Part shown: one piece after another, positions 1 through 9,384 of the stretch
How positions within the stretch are numbered: position 1 is the stretch's first letter
Layout: each line of letters begins with the position of its first letter
Assembly: GCA_965221595.1 (NCBI GenBank)
Contig: OZ244900.1
Location: 2,976,001-3,040,000 of the forward strand
Origin: JAAXGX01 sp965221595
GTDB lineage: Bacteria > Acidobacteriota > Vicinamibacteria > Vicinamibacterales > UBA8438
Length of the DNA: 64,000 nucleotides
Reading direction: 5' to 3'
Notes under the pieces: model-generated
The model's input: only the letters and a program-made list of their open reading frames with translations
Database searches by the model: none
Told to the model about the DNA's origin: nothing
Translations under genes and position numbers: made by a program

Positions 1-1
1 C

Positions 2-1600
<1,599 letters not shown>

Positions 1601-1620
1601 GCGCGGCCCAGCCGCGGCTG

Positions 1621-1626
1621 TATACT
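1621..1626 (+). promoter_or_regulatory. candidate -10 element of eno
   Basis: TATACT (5/6 to consensus) lies 45 bp before the eno ATG in the short recQ-eno gap. No convincing -35 box sits 16-18 bp upstream, so this is only a likely promoter. Confidence 0.4.
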
Positions 1627-1670
1627 GACGGCCACATCCGGCGGGCCGGCGGAGACGACCAGCCAGGACA

Positions 1671-2954
1671 ATGAAGATACGGACGATAGACGCGCTCGAG
1701 GTCATCGACTCGCGCGGCAACCCCACGGTCGAGGCGCGGGTCCACCTGGACGACGGAACCGTGGGGGTGGCGCGCGTGCCGTCCGGCGCCTCGACCGGCG
1801 AGCGCGAAGCGGCCGAGCTGCGGGACGGCGGCCCGCGCTACGGCGGCAAGGGGGTCCGGCAGGCGGTCGCCAACGTCAACGGCGAGATCGACCGCGCGCT
1901 CAAGGGCTGCGACGCCGCCGACCAGCGCGGACTCGATCAGCGCCTGATCGACCTCGATGGCACCCCGAACAAGTCGCGGCTGGGCGCCAACGCGCTGCTC
2001 GGTGTGTCGATGGCGGCCGCTCGTGCCGCCGCGACGGCGGCCGGCGTGCCCTTGTACCGGCACCTCGGCGGCGACGGCGCGGCGCTGTTGCCCGTCCCGT
2101 GCCTGAACGTCATCAACGGCGGGCGCCACGCCGACAACACCGTCGACTTCCAGGAGTTCAAGATCGCCCCGCACAACGCGCCGTCGTTCGCCGAGGCGCT
2201 GCGCATGGGCATCGAGGTCTTCCACGCCCTGCGGGCGCTGCTCAAGGCGCGCGGCAAGTCGACCGGCATCGGCGACGAAGGGGGTTTCGCACCCGACCTC
2301 GCCAGCAACGAGGAAGCCGTCGAGCTCATTCTCGCCGCCATCGCGCAGGCCGGCTACCGACCCGGCGCCGACGTCGCGCTGTGCCTCGATCCGGCCACCA
2401 GCGAGATGTGGCGCGACGGCACCTACGTCGCCTTCAAGTCGGGCCAGGCCACGCGCAGCAGCGGCGAGATGATCGATCTGTGGCGCTCGTGGATCGACCG
2501 CTATCCCGTCATCCTCATCGAGGACGCGCTCGCGGAGAACGACTGGGACGGGTGGGCGCGGCTGACCGCGGCGCTCGGCAAACGGATCGAGCTGGTGGGC
2601 GACGACATCTTCTGCACCAACCCCGGCATCCTGCGGCGCGCCATCGAGCGCGGCGTCGGCAACTCGATCCTGGTCAAGCTGAACCAGATCGGAACCGTCT
2701 CCGAGACGCTCGAGACGGTCCGCCTGGCGCAGCAGCACGGCTACGGCGCATACATGTCCCACCGCTCCGGCGAGACCGAGGACACGTTCATCGCCGATCT
2801 CGCCGTGGCCACCGGCTGCGGCCACATCAAGACCGGATCCGGCTGCCGCGGCGAGCGCACGGCGAAGTTCAACCGGTTGCTGCGCATCGAGCACGACCTG
2901 GGCGACCGGGCGCGCTTCGCGGGCCTCGGCGGCTTCCGCCAATCCACTCTCTGA
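1671..2954 (+). CDS. eno: Enolase (2-phosphoglycerate dehydratase)
   Basis: Glycolytic/gluconeogenic enzyme interconverting 2-phosphoglycerate and phosphoenolpyruvate, cytosolic and Mg-dependent. 427 residues, the normal bacterial length. Visible signatures are the N-terminal substrate loop SGASTGERE, the metal-binding segment LVGDDIFCTNP, the catalytic lysine region LVKLNQIGTVSETLE, SHRSGETEDTFIADL, and the C-terminal IKTGSGCRGERTAKFN segment. Start ATG agrees with the family N-terminus (MKIRTIDALEVIDSRGNPT). The C-terminal signature is slightly divergent (SGCRGER where SMSRSDR or similar is usual), but all catalytic positions I can place are kept. It converges with the ARPP-1 gene. Confidence 0.97.
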   Translation: MKIRTIDALEVIDSRGNPTVEARVHLDDGTVGVARVPSGASTGEREAAELRDGGPRYGGKGVRQAVANVNGEIDRALKGCDAADQRGLDQRLIDLDGTPNKSRLGANALLGVSMAAARAAATAAGVPLYRHLGGDGAALLPVPCLNVINGGRHADNTVDFQEFKIAPHNAPSFAEALRMGIEVFHALRALLKARGKSTGIGDEGGFAPDLASNEEAVELILAAIAQAGYRPGADVALCLDPATSEMWRDGTYVAFKSGQATRSSGEMIDLWRSWIDRYPVILIEDALAENDWDGWARLTAALGKRIELVGDDIFCTNPGILRRAIERGVGNSILVKLNQIGTVSETLETVRLAQQHGYGAYMSHRSGETEDTFIADLAVATGCGHIKTGSGCRGERTAKFNRLLRIEHDLGDRARFAGLGGFRQSTL

Positions 2955-2972
2955 CCGCGGCTCTCTGACGGC

Positions 2973-2996
2973 GACCGCGGGGGAACCGGCGCGGTC
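2973..2996. terminator. candidate bidirectional terminator hairpin between eno and the ARPP-1 gene
   Basis: Inverted repeat GACCGCG / CGCGGTC with a 10-base loop, lying between two convergent stop codons. No T-tract, so Rho-independence is not assured. Confidence 0.4.
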
Positions 2997-3016
2997 CCGG
3001 TCCCCCCGCTCGCTTC

Positions 3017-4021
3017 TCAGTGGCGCGTGTAGTGCGTGCGGCGCCGGCTCGCGCGGCGGTACGGCCCGGGTTCGAGCGCTTCCGGCCCGTCCTCGCGGCC
3101 GAAAGCCGCCAGGTGCAGCACCGCGTCGTCGGCCACCAGGGCCGCGCCGGCCACAGTCGGGCTGTCGATGCGCACGTCCCGGCCCAGGCCCACCGCAGGG
3201 TGGTCGCGGCTGCCCGCCGCCGCGACGGCAGCCATCAGTCGCTGCGCCGTGGCCGCCGGTGGCACGGCCCCCTCCTTCGCATCCAACTCCAGCGCGTCGA
3301 GTGCGTAGCCGCGCAGCAGCTTCGGCAACAGCACGGCGAAGGTGGACTCGTGCGCGAACAGGTCGAGGCCCGCGAAGCGGGCGCCCACCAGGAACACGGC
3401 GCCGACCTGTCCGGGCCGCTGGCGAAACCCCGTGACGTAGTCCTCGAGGGGCACCCGGTGCCGCTCGTAGATGTCCGCCATCGCGGCGGTGGCCGAGCGC
3501 GCGGACAGCGCCGACATCTTCTTGTCGATCGCGTTCCACACGGCGCCCTGGTCTGCCCGGCGGTCGGCCGGGGCGCGCTGCATGCCGCGGTTGACGGACT
3601 CCAGCTTGTTGCGGCGGCCGCGGGCGAAGTGGGTGCGGTCCGAGCGCTGGAACGCGACGTCGTCGCCGTATCCCCAGCGGCCGCGCTCGACGCACGACAC
3701 CGGAATCCGCGTGTCCTGCTTCGGCGGCGCCAGGATGGAGACGTTGAGCGTCCGGTTCTGCCGGGCGCCGACCAGCTCCTCGCCCTCGACCAGCAGCACC
3801 GGCCGGTCGCCCCCGTTCCTGAACAGCAGCTCCGGCACGCTCCCGTCGTGCGATACCTCGGTCACTTCCGCCGTGCCCGCCGCCAGCGCCTCGTCCAGCG
3901 TCAGGTACGTGCACGTGTCGGCGTCCGACCCGCCGCCGAGCAGCGGAAACATCGCCAACTGCTGCTGCACGACCGGTTCGCCGAGCTTCAGGCCGTTCAG
4001 GGTGTCCTGGATGATCTGCAT
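3017..4021 (-). CDS. ARPP-1 / DUF6569 family protein
   Basis: 334-residue cytosolic protein with no signal peptide. The segment VLLVEGEELVGARQNRTLNVSIL followed by IPVSCVERGRWGY is the hallmark of the ARPP-1 (DUF6569) family, whose biochemical role is not established. The family has been noted beside phosphatase or ADP-ribosylation genes, which are not seen here. I start the gene at the ATG at 4021 rather than 30 bases upstream, because AAGGAGG precedes the inner ATG at ideal distance. The gene stands alone, convergent with eno. Confidence 0.75.
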   Translation of the reverse strand: MQIIQDTLNGLKLGEPVVQQQLAMFPLLGGGSDADTCTYLTLDEALAAGTAEVTEVSHDGSVPELLFRNGGDRPVLLVEGEELVGARQNRTLNVSILAPPKQDTRIPVSCVERGRWGYGDDVAFQRSDRTHFARGRRNKLESVNRGMQRAPADRRADQGAVWNAIDKKMSALSARSATAAMADIYERHRVPLEDYVTGFRQRPGQVGAVFLVGARFAGLDLFAHESTFAVLLPKLLRGYALDALELDAKEGAVPPAATAQRLMAAVAAAGSRDHPAVGLGRDVRIDSPTVAGAALVADDAVLHLAAFGREDGPEALEPGPYRRASRRRTHYTRH

Positions 4022-4168
4022 GGTCGCCCCCTCCTTCTCCACTTGCGGCATGCCGTGGATCCGTCAGGGTAGTTACGGGCCGTGTCAGAACCTGTCAGTC
4101 CGCAGGTAGAATCGCGCCTGCGTTGACGAAAATCGCCGGCGCCGCGTCAGCTACTGCTTCGCTGTTCC

Positions 4169-4181
4169 GCGGCTGGGCCGC
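4169..4181. terminator. small hairpin downstream of the symporter gene
   Basis: GCGGC-TGG-GCCGC perfect 5 bp stem in the 221 bp gap (4022-4242) between two minus-strand genes. No T-tract. The rest of this gap shows nothing recognisable. Confidence 0.25.
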
Positions 4182-4242
4182 TACATCCGCCGGCAGGCAC
4201 TCGAAACGGAAGGTTGATCCGAGCCCGCAGCGGCCTGGCGGA

Positions 4243-5886
4243 CTACGACCCGCTCCGCACGTCGGCGGCGGGACGGAAGTAGCGGGCCAGCGTGACGGCG
4301 CTCGGCGGGGGCGTCAGCCAGGAGACGACGACCATCAGGAGCGCGGAGACGAGCGTCATCGGCACCACCGGCATGTAGCCCCAGACGGCGGTCCCACCCG
4401 GCGTGCGCGTGATGACGTCGACGGTGCCGACTGTCCAGAACGGCACGACGGTGCCGGGCGGCGGCGCGGGCACGACGGCCTGGAATACGGCGATGGCCGC
4501 CACGGACCCGGCGGTCCACAGCGTGACGGCCAGCGCGCCCCACTTCGTGCTGCGCCGCCAGAACAGCGCCGCCACGAGCAGCGGCACCAACGCCGCGAAG
4601 CCGGAGAAGGCGTACTGCACGGCCAGGTTGAAGATGCCCGGCGGGGCCTGCAGCGCGATGGCATAGGCCACGGCCGCGATCAGCACCACGAACAGCCGCC
4701 CGGTCTGCACCTGCGCCCGCTCGCCGAAACGCCGCCTGCCGCCGTAGAACGCGAACACGTCCTCCGTGAACATGGTGGAGAGCGCGAGGATCTGGGAGTC
4801 GCTGGCCATCACGGCGGCCATGATCCCGGCACCCAGCATGCCGGCCAGCCACAGCGGCGCGTAGTGCTCGAGCATCAGGATGATGACGTCGTCGCCGGCC
4901 GCCGCCTGCCGCAGCTCGGCCAGCTGCGCCGCCGTCAGCGACGCATCGCCCGCGGCCAGCAGCGCCCGCGCGTCGAGCTTCGCGGCGATGGCCGGGACGT
5001 CGTGCATCGCGTTGGCCGCGACGCCGAGGAAGACGCAGGGCAGCCAGATGGCCAGGATGCAGAGCGGGTAGTAGGTCACGGTGCTCTTGAACTGCTGCAT
5101 CCGGCGCGCCGTGAGACAGAAGATGATGATGTGCGGGAAGACGATGGTCGACAGCGGGATGAACATGTAGCTCAGGAAGAAGCGCGGGGAAATGCGCTCG
5201 CGGGTGAGCAGCGACGCGGTGCCCTCGCTCCCCAGCAGCGACTCCATCGCCTGCGGGTAGCCCCCGATGCTCGATCCGACCAGGATCAGCGCGCCCGCCC
5301 CGAAGCAGAGGAACAGCACCGTCTGGAAGGTGTTGACCCATGCGGTGCCGCGCATGCCGCCGAAGAACACGTAGCTCATCACGACGACGGCCACGACGCC
5401 GCCGCCCAGCCAGTAGGGCACGGCGCCGCCGCTGACCGCGCTGAGCGTGGTGCCGCCGCCCATGACGGCGATGATGATGTAGGGCACCAGCAGCGCCGCC
5501 TGCACGACGAAGATCGCCGTTCCGATGTGCGCGCACTCCCAGCGGTCGCGGAACATCTGCACCGGGGTGATGAAGCCATGGCGCTTGCCCAGCGCCCACA
5601 TGCGCGTGCCGATGAGGAACAACGCAACCGGGATGATCAGGGCCGACGACGACGCCATCAGCCCGAACGTGACGATGCCGTTCGAGAACGCGTGGCCCGC
5701 CGAGCCGAGGATGGTGAAGGCGGTCATGTTCGTCCCGAACAGCGACAGGAGGAACACGGCCGGGCCCAGCGAGCGGCCGGCCAGGAAGTAGCCCTCGGCG
5801 TCGACCTGCTGGTGGCGGCGGAACGCGAAGATGCCGATGTAGAGGATGACGCCGAGGTAGGCGAACACCACCAGCGCGGGGATCAT
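4243..5886 (-). CDS. Sodium:solute symporter (SSS/SLC5 family)
   Basis: Integral inner-membrane secondary transporter, 547 residues with about 13 hydrophobic segments, the standard SSS architecture. The N-terminus MIPALVVFAYLGVILYIG and the downstream YFLAGRSLGPAVFLLSLFGTN segment are typical. So are the internal MGGGTTLSAVSGG, SDSQILALSTMFTEDVF and C-terminal segments. The substrate cannot be told from sequence; members move sugars, amino acids, carboxylates or urea with Na+. The start is fixed by the ATGA overlap with the DUF3311 gene upstream, implying translational coupling. The two proteins probably act together in the membrane. Confidence 0.9.
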   Translation of the reverse strand: MIPALVVFAYLGVILYIGIFAFRRHQQVDAEGYFLAGRSLGPAVFLLSLFGTNMTAFTILGSAGHAFSNGIVTFGLMASSSALIIPVALFLIGTRMWALGKRHGFITPVQMFRDRWECAHIGTAIFVVQAALLVPYIIIAVMGGGTTLSAVSGGAVPYWLGGGVVAVVVMSYVFFGGMRGTAWVNTFQTVLFLCFGAGALILVGSSIGGYPQAMESLLGSEGTASLLTRERISPRFFLSYMFIPLSTIVFPHIIIFCLTARRMQQFKSTVTYYPLCILAIWLPCVFLGVAANAMHDVPAIAAKLDARALLAAGDASLTAAQLAELRQAAAGDDVIILMLEHYAPLWLAGMLGAGIMAAVMASDSQILALSTMFTEDVFAFYGGRRRFGERAQVQTGRLFVVLIAAVAYAIALQAPPGIFNLAVQYAFSGFAALVPLLVAALFWRRSTKWGALAVTLWTAGSVAAIAVFQAVVPAPPPGTVVPFWTVGTVDVITRTPGGTAVWGYMPVVPMTLVSALLMVVVSWLTPPPSAVTLARYFRPAADVRSGS

Positions 5887-6155
5887 CGTGCGCCCGACTC
5901 CCGCGCCCGGTCCGCCGTGCCGCCGCCCGCACCCGGCCCACCGCGCCCCTCGGCCTCGCGTTCCAGTTCCGCCGGCCACGCAAAGCGGATGAGCAGCACC
6001 ATGAGGCCGGCCACGGCGACCGAGTACGCCGCATGGTAGAACAGGCCGATCGGCAGGAACCCGAACACCAGCGGCCGGGCGGTGTCCCAGAACCACACGT
6101 CCTGGTGCAGGACGTAGAGCGCCGCGACCGCGAGAGCAAGCATCCAGCGCGTCAT
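5883..6155 (-). CDS. DUF3311-type small membrane protein, symporter partner
   Basis: 90-residue protein with two hydrophobic helices and the DUF3311-like segment FGFLPIGLFYHAAYS around residues 31-45, then a charged Gly/Arg tail. Proteins of this family are habitually encoded just upstream of SSS-family symporters and are thought to be small accessory membrane subunits; that role is inferred from context only. Its stop codon overlaps the symporter start by ATGA. It is divergent from the membrane protein at 6199 with only 43 bp between the two starts. Confidence 0.75.
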   Translation of the reverse strand: MTRWMLALAVAALYVLHQDVWFWDTARPLVFGFLPIGLFYHAAYSVAVAGLMVLLIRFAWPAELEREAEGRGGPGAGGGTADRARESGAR

Positions 6156-6198
6156 GAGCTCGGGAACCCCAGGGACCCTACCATACTAGAATGACGGC

Positions 6199-6654
6199 AT
6201 GAATACTTGGCTGCTGTTCGTCATTCTCACCGTCGTGAGCTGGGGCACGTACATCCCGACGCTGCACAGGGGACAGGCCGCGCTGGGTGGCAGCGGGGTC
6301 CACTCGTTCCTGCTGGTGGGGCTGGCGTACCTGGTGGTGGCCATCGCCGTCCCGGGCGCCATGGTGGCCCGCGCGGGAAGCTGGAACGTGTTTGCGTCGA
6401 CCAGCGGCGTGGCCTTCTCGTTCGGCGCCGGCGTGCTGGGCGCAGTGGGCGCGCTGGGCATCGTGCTGGCGCTCGTCTACGGCGGCCGCCCGTCGGTAGT
6501 GCCGCCGCTTGTCTTCGCCGGCGCCCCCGTCGTCAGCGTTTTCGTGGCCATGCTCTACAACCCGCCGCGCGAGAGCCCGTCGCCGCTGTTCTACCTGGGT
6601 ATCGTCATGGCTGCCGCCGGCGTGGGGCTGTTCATGGCCAACCGCCCGCACTGA
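6199..6654 (+). CDS. Small polytopic membrane protein, half-DMT/EamA-like
   Basis: 151 residues with four to five hydrophobic helices and almost no loops. The C-terminal half (GALGIVLALVYGG... PLVFAGAP... YLGIVMAAAGVGLF) resembles one half of an EamA/DMT drug-metabolite transporter, a family in which short forms act as dimers. Substrate unknown. A -10-like CATACT at 6182-6187 sits only 12 bases before the ATG and no Shine-Dalgarno is visible, so translation may be leaderless or nearly so. Confidence 0.6.
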   Translation: MNTWLLFVILTVVSWGTYIPTLHRGQAALGGSGVHSFLLVGLAYLVVAIAVPGAMVARAGSWNVFASTSGVAFSFGAGVLGAVGALGIVLALVYGGRPSVVPPLVFAGAPVVSVFVAMLYNPPRESPSPLFYLGIVMAAAGVGLFMANRPH

Positions 6655-6670
6655 TGCCGGGCTTCGGGTT

Positions 6671-8767
6671 TCAATCAGACCCCTCCCGCCGAAGCGCGCC
6701 GTGCGCGCCTTGGGGATTGGCCGTGCGTCCCGCGAGATCGAGCAGGAACGCGTACTGCAGCGCGGTCTCGCGGTAGCGCTCGTAGCGGCCGGAGGCACCG
6801 CCGTGACCGGCGTCCAGGTTGGTCCTCAGCAGCAGCAGGTTCTCGTCGGTCTTGCGGGCGCGCAGCCTGGCCACCCACTTCGCCGGCTCCCAGTACTGCA
6901 CCTGCGAGTCGTGCAGGCCGGCCAGCACCAGCAGGTGCGGATAGCGCCGGGCCGTCACGTTGTCGTACGGCGAGTACGACCGGATGTATTCGTAGAAGCG
7001 CCGGACGCGCGGATCGCCCCACTCGTCGTACTCCCCGGTCGTCAATGGGATGCTCTCGTCGAGCATCGTCGTTACGACGTCGACGAACGGGACCTGGGCG
7101 ACCGCGCCGTGGAACAGGTCCGGCCGCAGATTGAGCACCGCGCCGAGCAGCAGGCCGCCCGCGCTCCCGCCCATCGCGAACAGCCGCTCCGGGCGCGTGT
7201 AGCCCAGCTCGATCAACCGCTCGGCGCAGGCGATGAAGTCCGTGAAGGTGTTTTTCTTGTTCAGCAGCCGGCCGGCGTCGTACCAGCTTCGGCCGAGCTC
7301 TTCGCCGCCCCGCACGTGGGCGATGGCATAGACGAACCCCCGGTCGAGCAGGCTGAGCCGCGGCGACCTGAAGCCCGCGTCCAGGCTGATGCCGTAGGCC
7401 CCGTAGCCATACAGCAGCAGTGGGCTCGTACCGTCCCGAGGCGTGTCGCGCCGCGCGACGAGCGAGATCGGCACACGCGCGCCGTCGGCGGCTTCGGCGT
7501 GCAGCCGTTCGGTGCGGTAGCGCGCCGGATCGAAGCCGCCCAGCACCTCGTCCCGCTTCACCAGAGTGCGCGCGCGGGTCCGCATGTCGTAGTCGACGGT
7601 GGACGCCGGCGTGCCGAGCGAGCTGTATTGGAAGCGCAGCACCGGCGTGTCCGCGACATGATTGTGACGGTCGATGAAGGCGTCGTAGGCCGGCTCGTCG
7701 AAGGCCACCTCGTGCCCGCCGGCGCCCTCCCACGGCTGCACGCGCAGCCGCACGAGGCCGTCGCGCCGCTCCTGCACGACCAGGTGGTCGCGGAACAGCT
7801 CGAAGGCCTCCAGCAGCACGTCGTCGCGATGCGGTACCAGCTCGCGCCAGTGCTCGCGCGCGGGCCGGTCGTCGGGCGTCTCCAACAGGCGGAAGTTGCG
7901 CGCCGCGGCGTTGCTGCGGATGTAGAAGCGCCCCCGGTAGTGATCGATCCGGTATTCGTGGCCGTGCTCCCGCGGCAGGAAGACCACGCCGGCGCCGCCG
8001 GGCCGGTCCGCGTTCAGGTAGCGGTACTCGGACGTCAAGGTCTGCTGCGAGCCGATCAGGATGAAGCGCCGCGAGCGGCTCTTCCCGACGCCGCAGACGA
8101 ACGTCTCGTCGCGCTCCTCGTAGACCAGCTCGTCCGCCGCAGCGTCGCTGCCCAGCGTGTGCCGCCGCACCTGGAACGGCCGCAGCGTGACCGGATCCTG
8201 GCGGGTGTAGAACAGTGTCCGGTTGTCGTTGGCCCAGACCGCCTCGCACACGACATCCGGAACGACGTCCGGCAGGTCGGCGTCAGCCGCAAGGTCCCGG
8301 AAACGGATGGCGTACCGCCGGCGGCCGACCGTGTCGACTGCGTACGCCAGCAGGCGCTCGTCCGGACTGATGTCCAGGATCGCCGCATCGCAGAACTCGT
8401 GCCCCTCGGCCAGCGCGTCGACGTCGAGAATGATCTGCTCGCCGCCGCCAGCGGCGTCTAGCGGTGACCGGCAGTAGAGGCGGTACTGCCGGCCGTCCTC
8501 ATAGCGCCAGTAGTAGCGGTGCGTGCCGTCCCGGTACGGTGCCGAGACATCCGTCTGCGGGATGCGCCCCCTGATTTCCTCGAACAGCCGCTCGCGTAGC
8601 TCGTGCACCGGTCGCAGCCGGTCTTCGAGATAGTCATTCTCGGCTTCGAGGTAGGCGCGGACCTCCGGATCGTCGCGATCCCGCAGCCAATAGTACTCGT
8701 CGACGCGCACGTCGCCGTGGCGCTCGAGGCGCCGCGGACGCGGCGGGGCGCGCGGGGGATCGGCCAC
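6671..8767 (-). CDS. ptrB: Oligopeptidase B (S9A serine peptidase)
   Basis: Cytosolic prolyl-oligopeptidase-family enzyme that cleaves small peptides after basic residues. Strong match over the whole length to E. coli PtrB: N-terminal HGDVRVDEYYWLRD, the beta-propeller region with HEYRIDHYRGRFYIRSN, and a C-terminal alpha/beta hydrolase domain with nucleophile elbow GGSAGG, the acid in HDSQVQYWEP and the histidine in AGHGG. I start at the GTG at 8767 (698 residues, close to the usual ~690). The frame extends to an ATG at 8866, but that extra stretch is unlike the family and contains a TATACT-type element (complement of 8821-8826) that would place transcription start inside it. No signal peptide. 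Confidence 0.9.
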   Translation of the reverse strand: MADPPRAPPRPRRLERHGDVRVDEYYWLRDRDDPEVRAYLEAENDYLEDRLRPVHELRERLFEEIRGRIPQTDVSAPYRDGTHRYYWRYEDGRQYRLYCRSPLDAAGGGEQIILDVDALAEGHEFCDAAILDISPDERLLAYAVDTVGRRRYAIRFRDLAADADLPDVVPDVVCEAVWANDNRTLFYTRQDPVTLRPFQVRRHTLGSDAAADELVYEERDETFVCGVGKSRSRRFILIGSQQTLTSEYRYLNADRPGGAGVVFLPREHGHEYRIDHYRGRFYIRSNAAARNFRLLETPDDRPAREHWRELVPHRDDVLLEAFELFRDHLVVQERRDGLVRLRVQPWEGAGGHEVAFDEPAYDAFIDRHNHVADTPVLRFQYSSLGTPASTVDYDMRTRARTLVKRDEVLGGFDPARYRTERLHAEAADGARVPISLVARRDTPRDGTSPLLLYGYGAYGISLDAGFRSPRLSLLDRGFVYAIAHVRGGEELGRSWYDAGRLLNKKNTFTDFIACAERLIELGYTRPERLFAMGGSAGGLLLGAVLNLRPDLFHGAVAQVPFVDVVTTMLDESIPLTTGEYDEWGDPRVRRFYEYIRSYSPYDNVTARRYPHLLVLAGLHDSQVQYWEPAKWVARLRARKTDENLLLLRTNLDAGHGGASGRYERYRETALQYAFLLDLAGRTANPQGAHGALRREGSD

Positions 8768-8869
8768 CAGATTCTGCGGTTGTCCGGCCCGCACGTCAGG
8801 TCGGCCGGAGCACGGCGGCAGTATACCGTGGGCAGCCCTGCCGGTGGCGGCAGGCGCAGCATGCAATAT

Positions 8870-8881
8870 ATCTAAATAGAT
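8870..8881. promoter_or_regulatory. inverted repeat ATCTA-AA-TAGAT
   Basis: 5 bp arms with a 2 bp centre. The same half-sites, in the opposite order, form the palindrome at 9017-9026, suggesting related binding sites at both ends of the island. Confidence 0.45.
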
Positions 8882-8888
8882 TCAATAA

Positions 8889-8904
8889 ATGCCGTATTGG
8901 GCAT
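8889..8904. promoter_or_regulatory. inverted repeat ATGCC-N6-GGCAT
   Basis: 5 bp arms with a 6 bp centre inside the hipBA regulatory island. Weaker than the other palindromes and possibly coincidental. Confidence 0.25.
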
Positions 8905-8951
8905 GAAAACACCACAAAAGATGTAAATACAGGCAAGATGTAGGACCTCGA

Positions 8952-8981
8952 TTGACTAGCAAACTACAAATCATTTATGAT
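8952..8981 (+). promoter_or_regulatory. hipBA promoter
   Basis: TTGACT (8952-8957), 18 bp spacer, TATGAT (8976-8981): 5/6 matches in both hexamers, the best promoter in the window. Predicted start near 8988, giving a leader of about 40 bases to the hipB ATG. Confidence 0.7.
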
Positions 8982-8983
8982 TT
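8968..8983. promoter_or_regulatory. candidate HipB operator over the -10 box
   Basis: AAATCAT-TT-ATGATTT, perfect 7 bp arms. It covers the -10 hexamer, so a bound repressor would exclude RNA polymerase. HipB proteins autorepress their operons through inverted repeats; the assignment here is by position and symmetry. Confidence 0.6.
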
Positions 8984-9016
8984 TCAAAGTCCATTTTTCC
9001 GTTCAAAACTTCAAAA

Positions 9017-9026
9017 TAGATATCTA
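9017..9026. promoter_or_regulatory. candidate second operator TAGATATCTA
   Basis: Perfect 10 bp palindrome ending two bases before the hipB start codon, in the place where a Shine-Dalgarno should be; none is visible. It shares half-sites with 8870-8881. Confidence 0.5.
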
Positions 9027-9027
9027 G

Positions 9028-9384
9028 ATGAGAATCTCGTCCGACATCTCCGATCGCGCTTCCGTCCGGGAGCTGGGGAGGCGCCTCGCCCGCCATCGAC
9101 TGAACGAGAACCTGACCCAGGCCGCGCTGGCCGCACGGGCCGGTGTTTCGCTGCCGACCGTGCAGCGCATCGAGCGGGGAAACCCGTCGCAGATCGCGAA
9201 CCTCATCAGAATACTCAGGGCGCTCGAGCTGCTCGACAACCTCGACACCCTCGTTCCAGAACCTGCCGCCAGCCCGCTCCAGCAGGTCAGGATGCACGGC
9301 ATGCTCAGACGCCGAGCGTCGTCCCGCTCGGGGCATGCCACACGGGAGCCGCCGCCCGCATGGAAGTGGGGCGATGAACCATGA
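9028..9384 (+). CDS. hipB: HipB-type antitoxin, XRE-family regulator
   Basis: 118 residues. A helix-turn-helix of the XRE/Cro type spans about residues 14-66 (LGRRLARHRLNENLTQAALAARAGVSLPTVQRIERG). The C-terminal third is basic and ends PAWKWGDEP. In E. coli HipB a C-terminal tryptophan packs against HipA; the Trp pair here could play that part (inference). It should neutralise the kinase encoded next and repress the operon through the palindromes upstream. Its stop overlaps the hipA start (ATGA at 9381-9384). Confidence 0.9.
   Translation: MRISSDISDRASVRELGRRLARHRLNENLTQAALAARAGVSLPTVQRIERGNPSQIANLIRILRALELLDNLDTLVPEPAASPLQQVRMHGMLRRRASSRSGHATREPPPAWKWGDEP

Larger units (their letters stand above)
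8867..9027. other. AT-rich regulatory island upstream of hipBA
   Basis: By hand count 8881-9000 is about 65% A+T, in a window otherwise near 70% G+C. It contains four inverted repeats, a well-formed sigma70-type promoter, and a direct repeat of AAGATGTA at 8918 and 8935 (17 bp apart). The composition change begins right after the oligopeptidase gene and ends at the hipB start. Confidence 0.8.

Noticed and set aside
4123..6039. Long open frame on the plus strand opposite the symporter
   Set aside because: Low-complexity Arg/His/Asp composition, no start signal, fully antisense to a well-supported gene; a by-product of high GC third positions.
6671..8866. Longer N-terminus for oligopeptidase B from the ATG at 8866
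   Set aside because: Extra 33 residues do not match the family and cover a TATACT promoter-like element; GTG 8767 fits better.
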